Assembly: GCA_022568135.1 (NCBI GenBank)
Contig: JADFFQ010000016.1
Location: 1 to 62,918, forward strand
Direction of reading: 5' to 3'
Origin: Planctomycetota bacterium
Lineage (GTDB): Bacteria > Planctomycetota > Phycisphaerae > Phycisphaerales > SM1A02
DNA: 62,918 bases
Part shown: one piece after another, positions 43,184 to 54,335 of the stretch
Numbering within the stretch: position 1 is the first letter of the stretch
Layout: every line of letters begins with the position of its first letter
Program-made: the position numbers and the translations under genes
Notes under the pieces: model-generated
Databases searched by the model: none
What the model saw: the letters and a program-made list of their open reading frames with translations, nothing else
Told to the model about the DNA's origin: nothing

Positions 43184-45669
43184 ATCGACCCTCCTTCGGT
43201 GTAGGTGAATGGATCGGCGCTGATGCTGATCGGCCAGGGGATTCCGTCGGGGAGCTTGGCGTCGGGATCGTAGCGCAGCGTGATCTCGCCGAAGCCCACA
43301 AAGCTGGCGTCGGCGGTATCGACGCCTTCACCGTCGCCGTCAGACGGGCCGAAATAGCCGATCGTGGTGTTGAATGCGTCGGTGAGCCCGCCGTAGAACA
43401 ATGGCCCCACACCCGCCTGGGGGCGGAAGGTCATCAGCAGGGTGCCGTGCACATCGGCCGTGCCGCGAACGTCCAGGATGCCGGCCACAATGGTCCCCTT
43501 GAGCTTGACCTTGGGTGTAAGGGTGGGATCGACATCCTGCTCGTTGGTGAAGTTGCCGACGTCCGCCGACCACCCCGGCATGAGGATCGAGCTCTTTTCG
43601 AGCTCCTCGATATCGTCGGGGACCATGCCGAGAATCGCATCCTGCCAGCCTTGGGCGTCCGGATTGCCGCCGGCAATCTCCTGCAACAGATCAGGATCAT
43701 TCGGATCGATGTAGAACCGAGTGGCGCCGGTGAACTGAATCTTGTTGCGCCAGTGGGCGTATTCGTTGGGCTTGTCGCCGGTGACCGAACCGATGAACGT
43801 GCATCCATCGAAGCGGACGTTGTTCGACCGCACGCGCGTGTCCGGCCAGGTGCCGGCCCCGTTGGTGGGTGGGAGCATGGCGTCGTAGCTCGGTTTCAGC
43901 GACATTTCGTCCGTGGTTATGACCTGATCACCGTTATCGTCATTCCACTCAAGCGCGCCTTTATAGTTCCAGTTCTCGTGGATGCAGTCCACGTCGGTCT
44001 CGATGTAGGTGACGCCGATGAACGTGCAATCGCGGAAAAGTCCGTTGTTGCCAATCGGGATTCGCACGTTGGTGAACGTCATGTTGTCGTAGATCGGCCG
44101 CTGGTAGTAGTCATACGGCGCGCCGCCGGCCGCTTGGGCGCCGAAGGGCACGTCCTCCCATGTGGCGTCCGAAGGGTCGGTGTAGGTTGCGGGCGGCACG
44201 CCAAGGCCGATCTGAGCATCGACCTGGAGTTGGAAAGTGGCCAGGGCCTGGGCGTTGAACCAGGTTTGGGCGTTGGTGAACATGTCCGTGTTGAGCTCGC
44301 GGAGTTCCTCCTCGTCGGCTTCGAAGATGGCTGGCGCCTGATCGAGACCGGGACGCACCGGGCCGTGCACGATCGTCTGGTAGCTGGCGCCGTTGGCCGC
44401 TTCCCAGGCTGCGCGGGCCACCGCAAAGGCCAGCCGGCCGTGTACCTTGGCGTACAGGTCGTTGGCGTCGATCACGCCGTCGTTGTAGCCCAGCGCGATG
44501 TCGGTGGCGGTCCCCGGTACACCATCGCCGTCGCGATCGGGATAGGCCTCATCGATCAGCCTGAACAACTGGTCGTCGATGCCCAGGAATTCGTCGGCGA
44601 GCACGACCCTGCGGTCGGCGTTGGCGTCGAATTGGGCCAGGAAGAGGTCGAAGTCATCGACATACTGGTCCAGATCGTAGTCCACAAGCACCCCGGGAGC
44701 GGCATTGATGCCTTGTATCTCGATCGGGTGGTCGGGGCGAAGTCGCCCGTCGCCGTCAACGTCGAACGCCGCCACTTGGGTGAAGAAGGTATCGAGATTT
44801 ACATCTAGGACGGCGTCGAGGAAGTAAAAGTCGCTGCGCATCACCAGCGGGTCGCCGTTGGCGGTACCTAATTCAGCTGGGTTGGGCGTGCCATCGGGGT
44901 TCACGCCGTACCGTGAGCCCAGCGGGCCCTCGATGCGGACGTTCTTTCCGATCATGATGCGATTGGGACTGATGATCGCGAACTCGATCTTCTTATCAAT
45001 GCGGAAATCCATCTGCAACGTGCGGGTGATATTGCCGTCCACGCCCTGGCTGGTGACGCGAAGGTACGGGGCGTTCACGATCAGCTCGTACTTGACCCGG
45101 AAGTACGGGCCGTTCTTACTCGGCGTACCGTCGGGATTGGTCGTCAGCGCGATCGGCCGTACGCGCAGCGTGTCGAACATATCGATCTCGGGCAGGGCCG
45201 CGTCGCCGGGTTCCGGCGTGATGTCGTGGGAGTCGGCAAGATGGGCGTTGCGCACCGCGTCCACCACGCCCAACGGATCTATCGCTTCGATGTATCCCAC
45301 CGGCGGCAGCACCTCCACGGCGCCGTCGGTTGCAACATTGTACGTTCCCCGCCAGAGGTCGTGGCCGAAGTTGTCGTCGATAACGCCCTTCTCCACGACG
45401 AATCGGCTTGATTCGGTAGCGAGGCGCCGTGCGGCGAAGACGAGTCCCGTCTCGGCTGCGCTCATCGCCCGCGAGACCTTCATGGCCGAGTCCGCGGTGC
45501 GAAGGTTGCCCTGGGCGACCACGGCCATGGCCGCCGTCAGCGATCCGAAGATGACCAGGAACATCATCGCCAATATGGATGACACGCCGCGACGAGGCGA
45601 GGGCCGCTGCGCACGGGCCCGTGATTGCCGCCGGAGACCATCGTTCAACGTTCTGGGAAGCTGCGGCAT
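43180..45669 (-). CDS. Large PilX-like protein with dockerin-like Ca-binding loops
   Basis: An 829-residue protein. The N-terminus ('RRGVSSILAMMFLVIFGSLT', then 'MSAAETGLVFAARRL') is like PilX minor pilins: a helix with cytoplasmic Arg and a Glu in a conserved AAETG context. Asp-rich loops resembling EF-hand or dockerin repeats lie at about residues 301-312 ('DVDGDGRLRPD'), 343-358 ('FDANADRRVVLADEF') and 372-388 ('PDRDGDGVPG'). The far part looks beta-rich. It is much longer than ordinary PilX (about 150-250 residues) and sits between two prepilin genes. Confidence 0.78.
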   Translation of the reverse strand: MPQLPRTLNDGLRRQSRARAQRPSPRRGVSSILAMMFLVIFGSLTAAMAVVAQGNLRTADSAMKVSRAMSAAETGLVFAARRLATESSRFVVEKGVIDDNFGHDLWRGTYNVATDGAVEVLPPVGYIEAIDPLGVVDAVRNAHLADSHDITPEPGDAALPEIDMFDTLRVRPIALTTNPDGTPSKNGPYFRVKYELIVNAPYLRVTSQGVDGNITRTLQMDFRIDKKIEFAIISPNRIMIGKNVRIEGPLGSRYGVNPDGTPNPAELGTANGDPLVMRSDFYFLDAVLDVNLDTFFTQVAAFDVDGDGRLRPDHPIEIQGINAAPGVLVDYDLDQYVDDFDLFLAQFDANADRRVVLADEFLGIDDQLFRLIDEAYPDRDGDGVPGTATDIALGYNDGVIDANDLYAKVHGRLAFAVARAAWEAANGASYQTIVHGPVRPGLDQAPAIFEADEEELRELNTDMFTNAQTWFNAQALATFQLQVDAQIGLGVPPATYTDPSDATWEDVPFGAQAAGGAPYDYYQRPIYDNMTFTNVRIPIGNNGLFRDCTFIGVTYIETDVDCIHENWNYKGALEWNDDNGDQVITTDEMSLKPSYDAMLPPTNGAGTWPDTRVRSNNVRFDGCTFIGSVTGDKPNEYAHWRNKIQFTGATRFYIDPNDPDLLQEIAGGNPDAQGWQDAILGMVPDDIEELEKSSILMPGWSADVGNFTNEQDVDPTLTPKVKLKGTIVAGILDVRGTADVHGTLLMTFRPQAGVGPLFYGGLTDAFNTTIGYFGPSDGDGEGVDTADASFVGFGEITLRYDPDAKLPDGIPWPISISADPFTYTEGGSM

Positions 45670-45736
45670 TGATTGTTCTCCACGCCTCCGTGTGCTGCTG
45701 CGGGTGCCAAGCGCGCTCCAATCGATCATGGCGTCT

Positions 45737-46351
45737 TCACTTGCGAGCGATCCACCTGACCCTGGTGATCTCGACGGGGTTCTGATCGCCGGGACTTTGG
45801 TAGGTCACAGTCACCTCCATCAGCATCATGTTGGTGGAGGCATCCGGCTGGATGCTGGTGATGTTGAACGGATCGACGTTGAAGGCGCGTACGATTTGAG
45901 TCCAGCCGACCATGTTGGAGATGATCTCTCGGCGGGCGTTGATCGGCCCGTTGCCGAGCTCGGCTGAGAAGATCAACCCTTGGCCATCGCCGTCGAAGTC
46001 GTCGAGGTCGTCGAAGTCGCCGACCCAGAGTTCGTTGTTGCCCTCCGGCCCCCAGAAGGCGTCGCCGGTGACCGGATCATGCCGGGGCAGATTCCAGGTC
46101 ATCTCGCGGATCTCGTTGGCCAGCGCGGTTGCGGTGCTGACATGCGTTGACCAGGAGTTTTTCTGATGAAACGCCTGCTGGGCGGTGACCATGGCGAGCA
46201 CCCCGACCCCGACAATGATCGTGGCCAGTGCGGTCTCGATGAGCGTGAAGCCGCCGAGGCGGCGCCGCGAGATCAGCCGCGATCGCCCGGTGGTGTTCCG
46301 GCTCCGGTGACTTGCCCCTGTGGCTCGTGTCAGTGCAGCGACGATCATCAT
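45737..46351 (-). CDS. Prepilin-type protein, Asp-rich
   Basis: A 204-residue protein with the prepilin motif 'LGGFTLIETALATIIVGVGV' (cut before Phe; Glu at +5). The middle carries 'DFDDLDDFDGDGQG', an Asp-rich loop likely to bind calcium. By size and position it resembles GspI/PilV-type minor pseudopilins. The ATG at 46351 lies 33 bases after the gspF-like gene, with a likely shorter start within the first 30 residues also possible. Confidence 0.87.
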   Translation of the reverse strand: MMIVAALTRATGASHRSRNTTGRSRLISRRRLGGFTLIETALATIIVGVGVLAMVTAQQAFHQKNSWSTHVSTATALANEIREMTWNLPRHDPVTGDAFWGPEGNNELWVGDFDDLDDFDGDGQGLIFSAELGNGPINARREIISNMVGWTQIVRAFNVDPFNITSIQPDASTNMMLMEVTVTYQSPGDQNPVEITRVRWIARK

Positions 46352-46384
46352 GCTGCTTTCTCCACGCCTCCCTCGGTTGTCAAA

Positions 46385-47611
46385 TCACCCCCCAACCAGC
46401 GAACTCATCTTAAAGATTGGCAGAATGATCGCCATGGCGATGAACCCGACGACCGATCCCATGAGGATGATCATGATCGGCTCGATCATGCCGGTGACGG
46501 CCTTGATCGCATCGCGCAAGGTTTTCGCATAGAAAACCGAGATCTCGTCAAGGACCTCACCGAGCCGCCCGGACTCTTCACCCGCAGCGACCATCTGAAC
46601 CACCGAAGTGGGCAACAGCTTGGCTTTGATCAGCTCGACCTGCATCTTCTTGCCCTGTTTGACGGCCGCGTAGACGCGCCGCCACATTCGCTTGTACAGC
46701 AGGTTGCCCGTGATATCTCCGGTAATGGCGAGCGCATCGAGCATGGGAACGCCGGCGTTGAGCAGCTCTCCCATCGTGTGCAGCGAACGGCTCACGTATA
46801 GCGCCCTGAACATTCGGCTGAACAGTGGTACGGTGAGCTTGGCCTTGTCGAACCAGAAGCGGCCCAGGTCGGTCTTGAGGAAGAGGGAGAACGCAGTGAA
46901 GCCGACGGCCCCGCCGATCAACAGCGTCCACCAGTAATGAACCATCCAGTCCGATAAGCCCATGAGGAACTTCGTCGGCCAGGGCAGTATGGATTCCTTG
47001 CCCTCGAACACAGTGGCGAACCTGGGAAGAACGAAGGTAAGCAGAAACGTAGTCACCCCGATGGCCATTGTGGCGATGATCCCCGGATAAATGCTGGCGC
47101 CGATGACCATCTTGCGGGTTTCGAGCTGCTGGGAAATGTACACAGCGATTCGGTCCAACATCTTCGCGAACGAACCGGACATCTCTGATGCTCGCACCAT
47201 GTTCACGTACAGTTGGCCGAATAGCCTTGGGAACTTCGCGATGGCCTCGGAGAACTGCTTACCCGACTCCACGTCCATCTTGATGCTCAGGAGGATCTTC
47301 TTGAACTTCGGATTGGTCACCTGATCGGCGATGCCATCCAGCGCAAGGCGCAGGGCGATGCCCGCTCGAATCATCACCGCCAACTGGGTGGTGAAGTCGA
47401 GAATGTCCTTCTGGCTGGGTCCACTGGAGTAGTTCAGTGCCTTGAGCCGACCGCTCCATTGGGCTGCGTTGGATTGAACAGGCACCAGCTGCAGCAGGTG
47501 ATGACCGTTCTTGCGCAGGATCGCTGCGGCCGTGGCTGCGCTGTTGGCGGCCAGGACCCCAGCCTGAATCTGACCAGACGGATGTCGCGCTTGGTATCGG
47601 TATTGCGGCAT
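46385..47611 (-). CDS. Type II secretion/type IV pilus platform protein (GspF/PilC)
   Basis: A 408-residue inner-membrane platform protein with two T2SSF repeats: 'QLAVMIRAGIALRLALDGIA' in the first and 'MGELLNAGVPMLDALAITGD' in the second. Three membrane helices are present ('TMAIGVTTFLLTFVLPRFAT', one after 'DWMVHYWW', and one near the end). It anchors the pilus or pseudopilus motor. It lies between the pilT and prepilin genes with short gaps. Confidence 0.93.
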   Translation of the reverse strand: MPQYRYQARHPSGQIQAGVLAANSAATAAAILRKNGHHLLQLVPVQSNAAQWSGRLKALNYSSGPSQKDILDFTTQLAVMIRAGIALRLALDGIADQVTNPKFKKILLSIKMDVESGKQFSEAIAKFPRLFGQLYVNMVRASEMSGSFAKMLDRIAVYISQQLETRKMVIGASIYPGIIATMAIGVTTFLLTFVLPRFATVFEGKESILPWPTKFLMGLSDWMVHYWWTLLIGGAVGFTAFSLFLKTDLGRFWFDKAKLTVPLFSRMFRALYVSRSLHTMGELLNAGVPMLDALAITGDITGNLLYKRMWRRVYAAVKQGKKMQVELIKAKLLPTSVVQMVAAGEESGRLGEVLDEISVFYAKTLRDAIKAVTGMIEPIMIILMGSVVGFIAMAIILPIFKMSSLVGG

Positions 47612-47631
47612 CGAATTTGGTACTCAGGTCA

Positions 47632-48687
<1,056 letters not shown>

Positions 48688-48887
48688 GTGAGCTCCCTCT
48701 GGGTTGATCCGGCAGCCTTCAATGCAGGCGGTCAAGGGCATATCGACACGCCGATAGCGGTGCATAACTGCTCAAGGGCCAAGGAGTTGCCCCAGGTTGG
48801 CGGTTGTGCGGTCGACTCAGCTTGTGAGGGTCACGCAGCGTGGGAAAGGCACGTCGGCAGGGCCGGGACCACACAGCCCCAAGTCGA

Positions 48888-49382
48888 TCAGAGCGGTGGC
48901 CGCAGGCGGACCTGACCGCGATGGGCGAACCTGATCTTCGGCCGCCGCACGCCGGTTTCGAACAGCAGGCGGGCGAGGTCGCCTGGTGTGTTATAAAGCA
49001 CAGTTCCGGTAAGTGCGTATGTCACCGGCCCGGCGCGCGCTGCCGGAGTCCATCCGAGCCGGGCGAAAGGGACAACGGCGGGAATGGTCAGTTGTCGAGT
49101 CCCGGCAGCGCTGAGCGTGGCCTCGGCTGCGCGTTTGCCTTGGTAAACCGGTCTGCCGTCGATCGCAAGGCTGTAGGTGAATTCATAGAGGTCCAGTGCT
49201 TCATTGCCTGGGTTCTTCAGTTCAAGCACGAATGCCAGGCTCAGAGCCTCGTCACTCGAATCAGTCAGCGCGACTTGGGCCAGGGAGATCGTCGGCGAGC
49301 GGTGTCCCGCGCAGCCGAGAATCGACCAGAGCATCAAACCCGCCACAGCCGTGCGAATGATGCCTTGCGGCGGACAACACAT
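48888..49382 (-). CDS. LEA14/WHy-domain lipoprotein
   Basis: A 164-residue predicted lipoprotein with lipobox 'ILGC' at Cys24. The mature part ('LSLAFVLELKNPGNEALDLY', 'EFTYSLAIDGRPVYQGK') has the pattern of LEA type 2 (WHy) domains, small beta-sandwich proteins linked to stress and envelope functions. It stands between the pilT gene and a small membrane-protein gene, both also on the minus strand. Exact role unknown. Confidence 0.78.
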   Translation of the reverse strand: MCCPPQGIIRTAVAGLMLWSILGCAGHRSPTISLAQVALTDSSDEALSLAFVLELKNPGNEALDLYEFTYSLAIDGRPVYQGKRAAEATLSAAGTRQLTIPAVVPFARLGWTPAARAGPVTYALTGTVLYNTPGDLARLLFETGVRRPKIRFAHRGQVRLRPPL

Positions 49383-49409
49383 GCGTCCACTGTATCGTGG
49401 GTTGGTCGC

Positions 49410-49664
49410 TCAGTCGAGAGTGAGCCAATCGTCGCCGTATCTGTTGTTCCGGGTGACCGACAGCATCTTGTACGCGGCCAGAGCCGACACAGACTGGGTG
49501 AGCCTGATGAAGTATCCGGCGATCGGGTTCGCCTCCATCATTCCAGTCGATCGCAGGTCAATGAGCGTGATGGCCAAGTCGCCGAGGCTGAGAAGGATGA
49601 TCCCCACAATCAAGACCACGACGCGCCTTGGCCGATCACGCGGTTGACGCTCCTGTTTCGCCAT
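49410..49664 (-). CDS. Small membrane protein (DUF5658-like)
   Basis: An 84-residue protein with an Arg-rich start and a membrane helix ('VVVLIVGIILLSLGDLAITL'). It then has 'RSTGMMEANPIAGYFI', a pattern I associate with small DUF5658-type planctomycete proteins. The usual second helix after 'ALAAYKMLSV' is replaced by a short polar tail, so the gene may be shortened. It is transcribed away from the large PQQ-propeller gene. Confidence 0.6.
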   Translation of the reverse strand: MAKQERQPRDRPRRVVVLIVGIILLSLGDLAITLIDLRSTGMMEANPIAGYFIRLTQSVSALAAYKMLSVTRNNRYGDDWLTLD

Positions 49665-49826
49665 GCCGTCCGGATCGCTTATGACGCCAAGGCTCCTACT
49701 CGGCCGCTTGCCTCCGCACCGATGACTGGATGCGCCTTCATCGGTTGTCAGGACGGTTTGGCTGAATCGCAGCCCCCTACCATTCGGCGGAGAACATCAC
49801 GCGTGACTTATGACCGCGACCACAAC

Positions 49827-52800
49827 ATGACGAGGGGTGTAGCCCGCCGGGGGTCGAGCGGCGGAGCCTTGCGGCGCCTGGTCGTCAGCTTGGCGATCTT
49901 GTGCCCGCTGATCGGGGCGGCCGCGCAGCAGGAGAACCCAGTCTACGTGGATGCTTCACCCCGGGCGTGGGAGCTGTTTCGCCTTGCGCGGGACCAGGTG
50001 AGGGATAACGTCGGCGAAGCCGTTCGGATCTACCAAGAGCTGCTTGACGATTATGCGATGAAGCTGCTGCCGGTCAACGAGACCTCAGCGGATCATTTCG
50101 TTGCCGTCCGGGCTCGAGTGCTCGCGGAGGTACTGGGCGATGATCGGCTGCTCAATCGGTATCGGCTGACTGAAACGGCCCAGGCGCGGCGCCTGCTGGA
50201 GGCGGGGCAGCTACGCCGCCTGGCGATCACGCGCTCGACCACAGAACCGGGGCTGGAGGCACTTCTTCGACTTGCCCAGGACGATCTGGAATCGGCCCGG
50301 TTCCACTCGGCCATGACCTGGCTGTGGCAGGCGGTGAAGCATCCCGATCTACGCCCACAGCGGGCTGCGCATTGTTGGTTCATGCTAGGCCTGGCAGCAC
50401 ACTACGTCTCAGATGCATCCAATCTGGAGCGTGCGGTCCGCTCGCTGACGGATCTCGGAACCGACGGCCAGGTGCTGAAGAGCCGGCTCGATGCCCTCAT
50501 CATCACCAGCCCCGATGGAATCGGGGCGACGCCGGTTCAGCAGGGAATCTCGCCGTTGGATCGAGCCCGATCGGCCGACCTTGACCAACTGGTTGGGCAG
50601 CCGATCTGGTCGATTCGCCTCTCAGGCATGCCGCTGGGTCGCCGTCTGATCGACCCCATCAGTGGTGAGCCACCGGCGAGCCGGCTGGTGGAGCAGCTCC
50701 AGCGGTCGGGCGCGATGTTGACCGCCGCCGCGACGGTCTCCGGTTCAGCGGCGTATGTCAACGAAGGCCGAACCATCCGTGCCGTGGACCGATTCACCGG
50801 TCGGCCGCTTTGGCCGCCGCATGTCGATCGGCCGATGATGCCGGCCATCGACCAGCTTAGCCGGCAGATCGCCGATCTGAATATCGTTGCCCTGAGCGAT
50901 GGGGCGCTGGTCACGCTCACCGGCCATGCCTACGCCGATGCGGCGACCAGTGACCGCAAGGTAGTTTGCTTGGATGCCCAAGACGGTGTCTTGCGGTGGG
51001 CCGCTCGGATTGATCGTCTGGCGGGAGGCGGCGAGCTTGACGGCCTGTTCCCGCACGGGGCGCCCGTCATCACCGAGGGTGGCGTGTACGTGCTGGCCCG
51101 AAAGATCAGCCGGCAGTTGTTGACCAGTTGCTACATGATCGCGCTGGACCTTGAGGATGGTCGGCTTCGATGGGTTCGACATGTGGCCACCAGCGGTGGG
51201 ATTCGCACTCACCGCGTTCGGCCATTCTCGACGCCCGTCCTTCACCGGGGTGATCTGGTCGTCGCCACCGCGATCGGCGCCGTGGCGCGGATCAATGCCG
51301 CAACCGGCCAAACCCGATGGCTGCGTCGCTACCACCCGCCGTTGAGCGCCTCTTGGTCAGATCGCCGGCCGTGGGAGATGGTCGGGCCCGTGGTTACGCC
51401 TCGCGGGGTGCTCGCCCTTCGGCCGGACCACCGGCGTGTGGTGTTACTGGATTGGGACACCGGCGAGGAGATCGAAAGCGTCGGCACCGGACCCGAGGCA
51501 TGGGACTCGCCACGATATTTCCTCGCAGACGAGCAGTCGGTGTATGCGGTCGGAAGCGAGATACGCGCCTTCTCACTCGATAGCCTGGACCGTCCGATGT
51601 GGCGGTTTCCTGACGCTGCGCAACCGGCGGACCACCCATCTGGATTCGGCGCGGACGGCGATGAGATTCGTGGTCGGGTTCAGTTGGTTGACGGCGCGCT
51701 GATTGTGCCGACGCATGATGCCCTGGTGGTGGTTGACGTCGAGACCGGCCGGGTCCTGCACCGCGTTGATGTGGAGCTGGGCGGTAATCCGCTCGTGGTC
51801 GGGTCACAGTTGATCCTGGCCGGAAACGATCGCTTGCAGTCCTACATGCCGTTGAGGCGAGCCGAGCAGATGCTGCGCCAACAGCTCGCTGCAGCGCCGA
51901 GTGATCCCGCCCCGGCCATCGCTCTGGTTCGCCTGGGCATGCGGGTGCGCGATCTGGATCTGGCGCTGGAGGCGGCTGATCTGGTGCTCCGAACCGTCAA
52001 CAACGCGCCAACTGATCGCGATCTGAGTCGCGCCCGGCGTGAGCTGCTCGACATACTCCTGGAGCTCGATCACAAAGGAATCGCTCAGACAATCGAGCAG
52101 GGCGAAGACCTTCATGCCATGATTGGATTTGTTGCCTTTGAATCGGATCAGCGGGTGGAGCACTTGCTGGCCTACGGCCAGTGGTTGTCATCCCATGCCT
52201 TGGGCAGAGCCGTGGAGGCCTATCAGGCGATTCTGTCAACGCCGACATGGGCCGCTGCTGACCGCAGGTGGGATGGGGTGGTACGGCCGGCGGCAGCCTG
52301 GGCCGCGCAGCGGATTCGCTCGCTCATTGAGGCTCACGGGCAGGAGGTCTATCAACCTCAGGCCGATCTCGCGCTCATCCGGTTGCAGATGCTTCGGCGC
52401 GATCCCCGCGCTACGCCTGAGCAGTTCATCGCGCTCGCCCATGAGTTTCCATTTTCGGATTCGGCAATTGAGGCGGGGGTTCGCGCCGGGGCCGGTGGTG
52501 ACGACCGCACCGCTGCGGGCGCTCTGACCGCGGTCTATCGCCTGGCACCCGGGCAGCAACGGGCAAGCCGGCTGCTCGGATTGCTCGTATCAAACAGTGA
52601 ACAGGCCCGATGGCTGGGTCACGCTCGGGCAGTGTTGCAGCACGTGGTGGATACCTACGGGGATACGTCGCTGATGAGCACCGTTGGCCGGCGCGAAGCG
52701 GCGACCTGGCTGGCGTCACTGAAGGCGGGGACCACCGCACACCGCAGACCGTGGATCGGCGAAGCCGTGGGCCTTGCTGACCGCCTTCCCGAAGCACTGG

Positions 52801-54092
52801 TACCGTACTACTGGCCGGTGACCGCGGCACCGCCTCCCGATCGCGCGTTGCTCTATGACTCGCCTTCACTGCGTCTGATCACCGGCCCGAGGCGTGATCC
52901 GTTGTGGTCCACCGACCTGACGGATCACGATACACCCTACATCCTTCGGTTCGATTCGCGCGGTTTGCTTCTCTGGGTGATCTCGGATGTGGGCGACACG
53001 CGTGCGGTGCTCATCGACCCGGCCGACGGGACGCAACGATGGGCCACGCCGAGCTTGACGGATCATCTGGGTGACCCCGACCCAGATCGCCCCGGTGCCC
53101 GCGGCGGTGATCAACGGATGCCCAACGGTCAGCCGTTGGACCCTTCGGAAGTACTCCCGTTGGTCAGTTCCAACGCACTGGTCCTCGTGCGGCGATCGGG
53201 TGAGGTGATTGCCTTCAATCCCGGCGACGGCACAACTCCCCGCTGGCCGCGGGCGCTGAAGCGCGGGCTCGACGAGGTCCACGAGGCACAACTGCGCGAT
53301 TTCGCGCTCGTGCTGGCCGGCGTGCAAGGGTCCGATGAATCAGGCGATCGAGTACCGAAAATCCTGGTGGTCAATCCCAATTCGGGCGAGACGATCTACA
53401 AAATCACTCCGCTTGGCGGCTTGGGGGTGAAGTGGATGACCATCGGGCCGCTTGGTTCGATGGTGTACGGCACTGCAGCCGGCATCGAGATGGTGGACCT
53501 GCTGTCGGGTGAGACACTGTGGGCCAACGTGTCCGGGGCGGCGAAAGGGGCGCACCGCGCCTGGCCGGCGGGCGGATATGTAGTCGTCCAGAGCCCATCG
53601 GCTCAACATTCCGATGGCATGAACCCGTTGCGATCAATCCGATTGCAAGACGGCGCCATGTCACCGCCGTTTGATATTCCATTTCAAGGTGTGGGCGATC
53701 GCCTTGACTTGAGGGACCTCCTCATTGACGACGGCCGGATCTTCGCTCGATACGGGCATCGGATCGTTCGCTTCGACCACCAGGGAAGAATATTGGGAGC
53801 CGAGATGGTCGGCGCCCCGCGCGATTACAAGTGGTTGTTGCCGACTGGCGATCGGCTGGTGGTGATCAGCCGATACAAGAGCGAGCAGGTGACGATTCCC
53901 GGCCAATCGGGCCGGCAGACGCAGCACACCTATCGGCTCTACGCGTTGTCGGAGAATTGCAAGCTCATGGGCGAGGTGTTCCAACTTCCGTCACTCCCCC
54001 AACGGCTCCAGCAAGCGGTGGTGATCGATGGGTGGGTTCTTCTTTCCACGGCCTCCTCGACGGTGGCCGTTGCCGTACCACACAACCCGTGA
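49827..54092 (+). CDS. Large secreted double PQQ-like beta-propeller protein with TPR-like middle
   Basis: A 1421-residue exported protein. The signal peptide is near residue 15-35 ('VVSLAILCPLIGAAAQQ'). Short helices follow, then a first PQQ-like propeller at about 310-640 ('IRAVDRFTGRPLW', 'VVCLDAQDGVLRW', 'ARINAATGQTRW', 'LVVVDVETGRVL'). A helical TPR-like section (about 675-960) comes next, then a second set of blades to the end ('VIAFNPGDGTTPRW', 'IEMVDLLSGETLW'). No catalytic PQQ-binding site was identified. The frame is open upstream to 48840, but those codons are antisense to two other genes, so the ATG at 49827 is used. Confidence 0.85.
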   Translation: MTRGVARRGSSGGALRRLVVSLAILCPLIGAAAQQENPVYVDASPRAWELFRLARDQVRDNVGEAVRIYQELLDDYAMKLLPVNETSADHFVAVRARVLAEVLGDDRLLNRYRLTETAQARRLLEAGQLRRLAITRSTTEPGLEALLRLAQDDLESARFHSAMTWLWQAVKHPDLRPQRAAHCWFMLGLAAHYVSDASNLERAVRSLTDLGTDGQVLKSRLDALIITSPDGIGATPVQQGISPLDRARSADLDQLVGQPIWSIRLSGMPLGRRLIDPISGEPPASRLVEQLQRSGAMLTAAATVSGSAAYVNEGRTIRAVDRFTGRPLWPPHVDRPMMPAIDQLSRQIADLNIVALSDGALVTLTGHAYADAATSDRKVVCLDAQDGVLRWAARIDRLAGGGELDGLFPHGAPVITEGGVYVLARKISRQLLTSCYMIALDLEDGRLRWVRHVATSGGIRTHRVRPFSTPVLHRGDLVVATAIGAVARINAATGQTRWLRRYHPPLSASWSDRRPWEMVGPVVTPRGVLALRPDHRRVVLLDWDTGEEIESVGTGPEAWDSPRYFLADEQSVYAVGSEIRAFSLDSLDRPMWRFPDAAQPADHPSGFGADGDEIRGRVQLVDGALIVPTHDALVVVDVETGRVLHRVDVELGGNPLVVGSQLILAGNDRLQSYMPLRRAEQMLRQQLAAAPSDPAPAIALVRLGMRVRDLDLALEAADLVLRTVNNAPTDRDLSRARRELLDILLELDHKGIAQTIEQGEDLHAMIGFVAFESDQRVEHLLAYGQWLSSHALGRAVEAYQAILSTPTWAAADRRWDGVVRPAAAWAAQRIRSLIEAHGQEVYQPQADLALIRLQMLRRDPRATPEQFIALAHEFPFSDSAIEAGVRAGAGGDDRTAAGALTAVYRLAPGQQRASRLLGLLVSNSEQARWLGHARAVLQHVVDTYGDTSLMSTVGRREAATWLASLKAGTTAHRRPWIGEAVGLADRLPEALVPYYWPVTAAPPPDRALLYDSPSLRLITGPRRDPLWSTDLTDHDTPYILRFDSRGLLLWVISDVGDTRAVLIDPADGTQRWATPSLTDHLGDPDPDRPGARGGDQRMPNGQPLDPSEVLPLVSSNALVLVRRSGEVIAFNPGDGTTPRWPRALKRGLDEVHEAQLRDFALVLAGVQGSDESGDRVPKILVVNPNSGETIYKITPLGGLGVKWMTIGPLGSMVYGTAAGIEMVDLLSGETLWANVSGAAKGAHRAWPAGGYVVVQSPSAQHSDGMNPLRSIRLQDGAMSPPFDIPFQGVGDRLDLRDLLIDDGRIFARYGHRIVRFDHQGRILGAEMVGAPRDYKWLLPTGDRLVVISRYKSEQVTIPGQSGRQTQHTYRLYALSENCKLMGEVFQLPSLPQRLQQAVVIDGWVLLSTASSTVAVAVPHNP

Positions 54093-54335
54093 CTTGAGGG
54101 CGCCGAACCTCATCGATGCTTCGCCGGAGCCTGGAGGTTACCCGGCCGGGACCTTCCGAGGGCGCGGCTGGGCGGGCGTCGGCCGGCCGGCCGGCCTGCG
54201 GTGCATGCGGGCTGTGGGCAGCGGCCGGGCGGGGGGAAATAGGCCGGCCCCATGGGGTTGACTTCTCTGGCGGAGTCGATCCAATACGGCGCGCTACCAG
54301 GCGCAAGCACCTTATTGAATCGCGGAGTTCAGTTG

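Noticed and set aside
43162..44808. A 548-residue open frame on the plus strand opposite the PilX-like gene
   Set aside because: It is a high-GC shadow with no domain-like pattern, while the minus strand has clear pilin motifs and the operon order.
48840..49826. Extension of the propeller gene frame upstream to 48840, giving 1750 residues
   Set aside because: These codons are antisense to the LEA-like and small membrane genes, the peptide is low-complexity and Arg-rich, and a signal peptide begins at the ATG at 49827.
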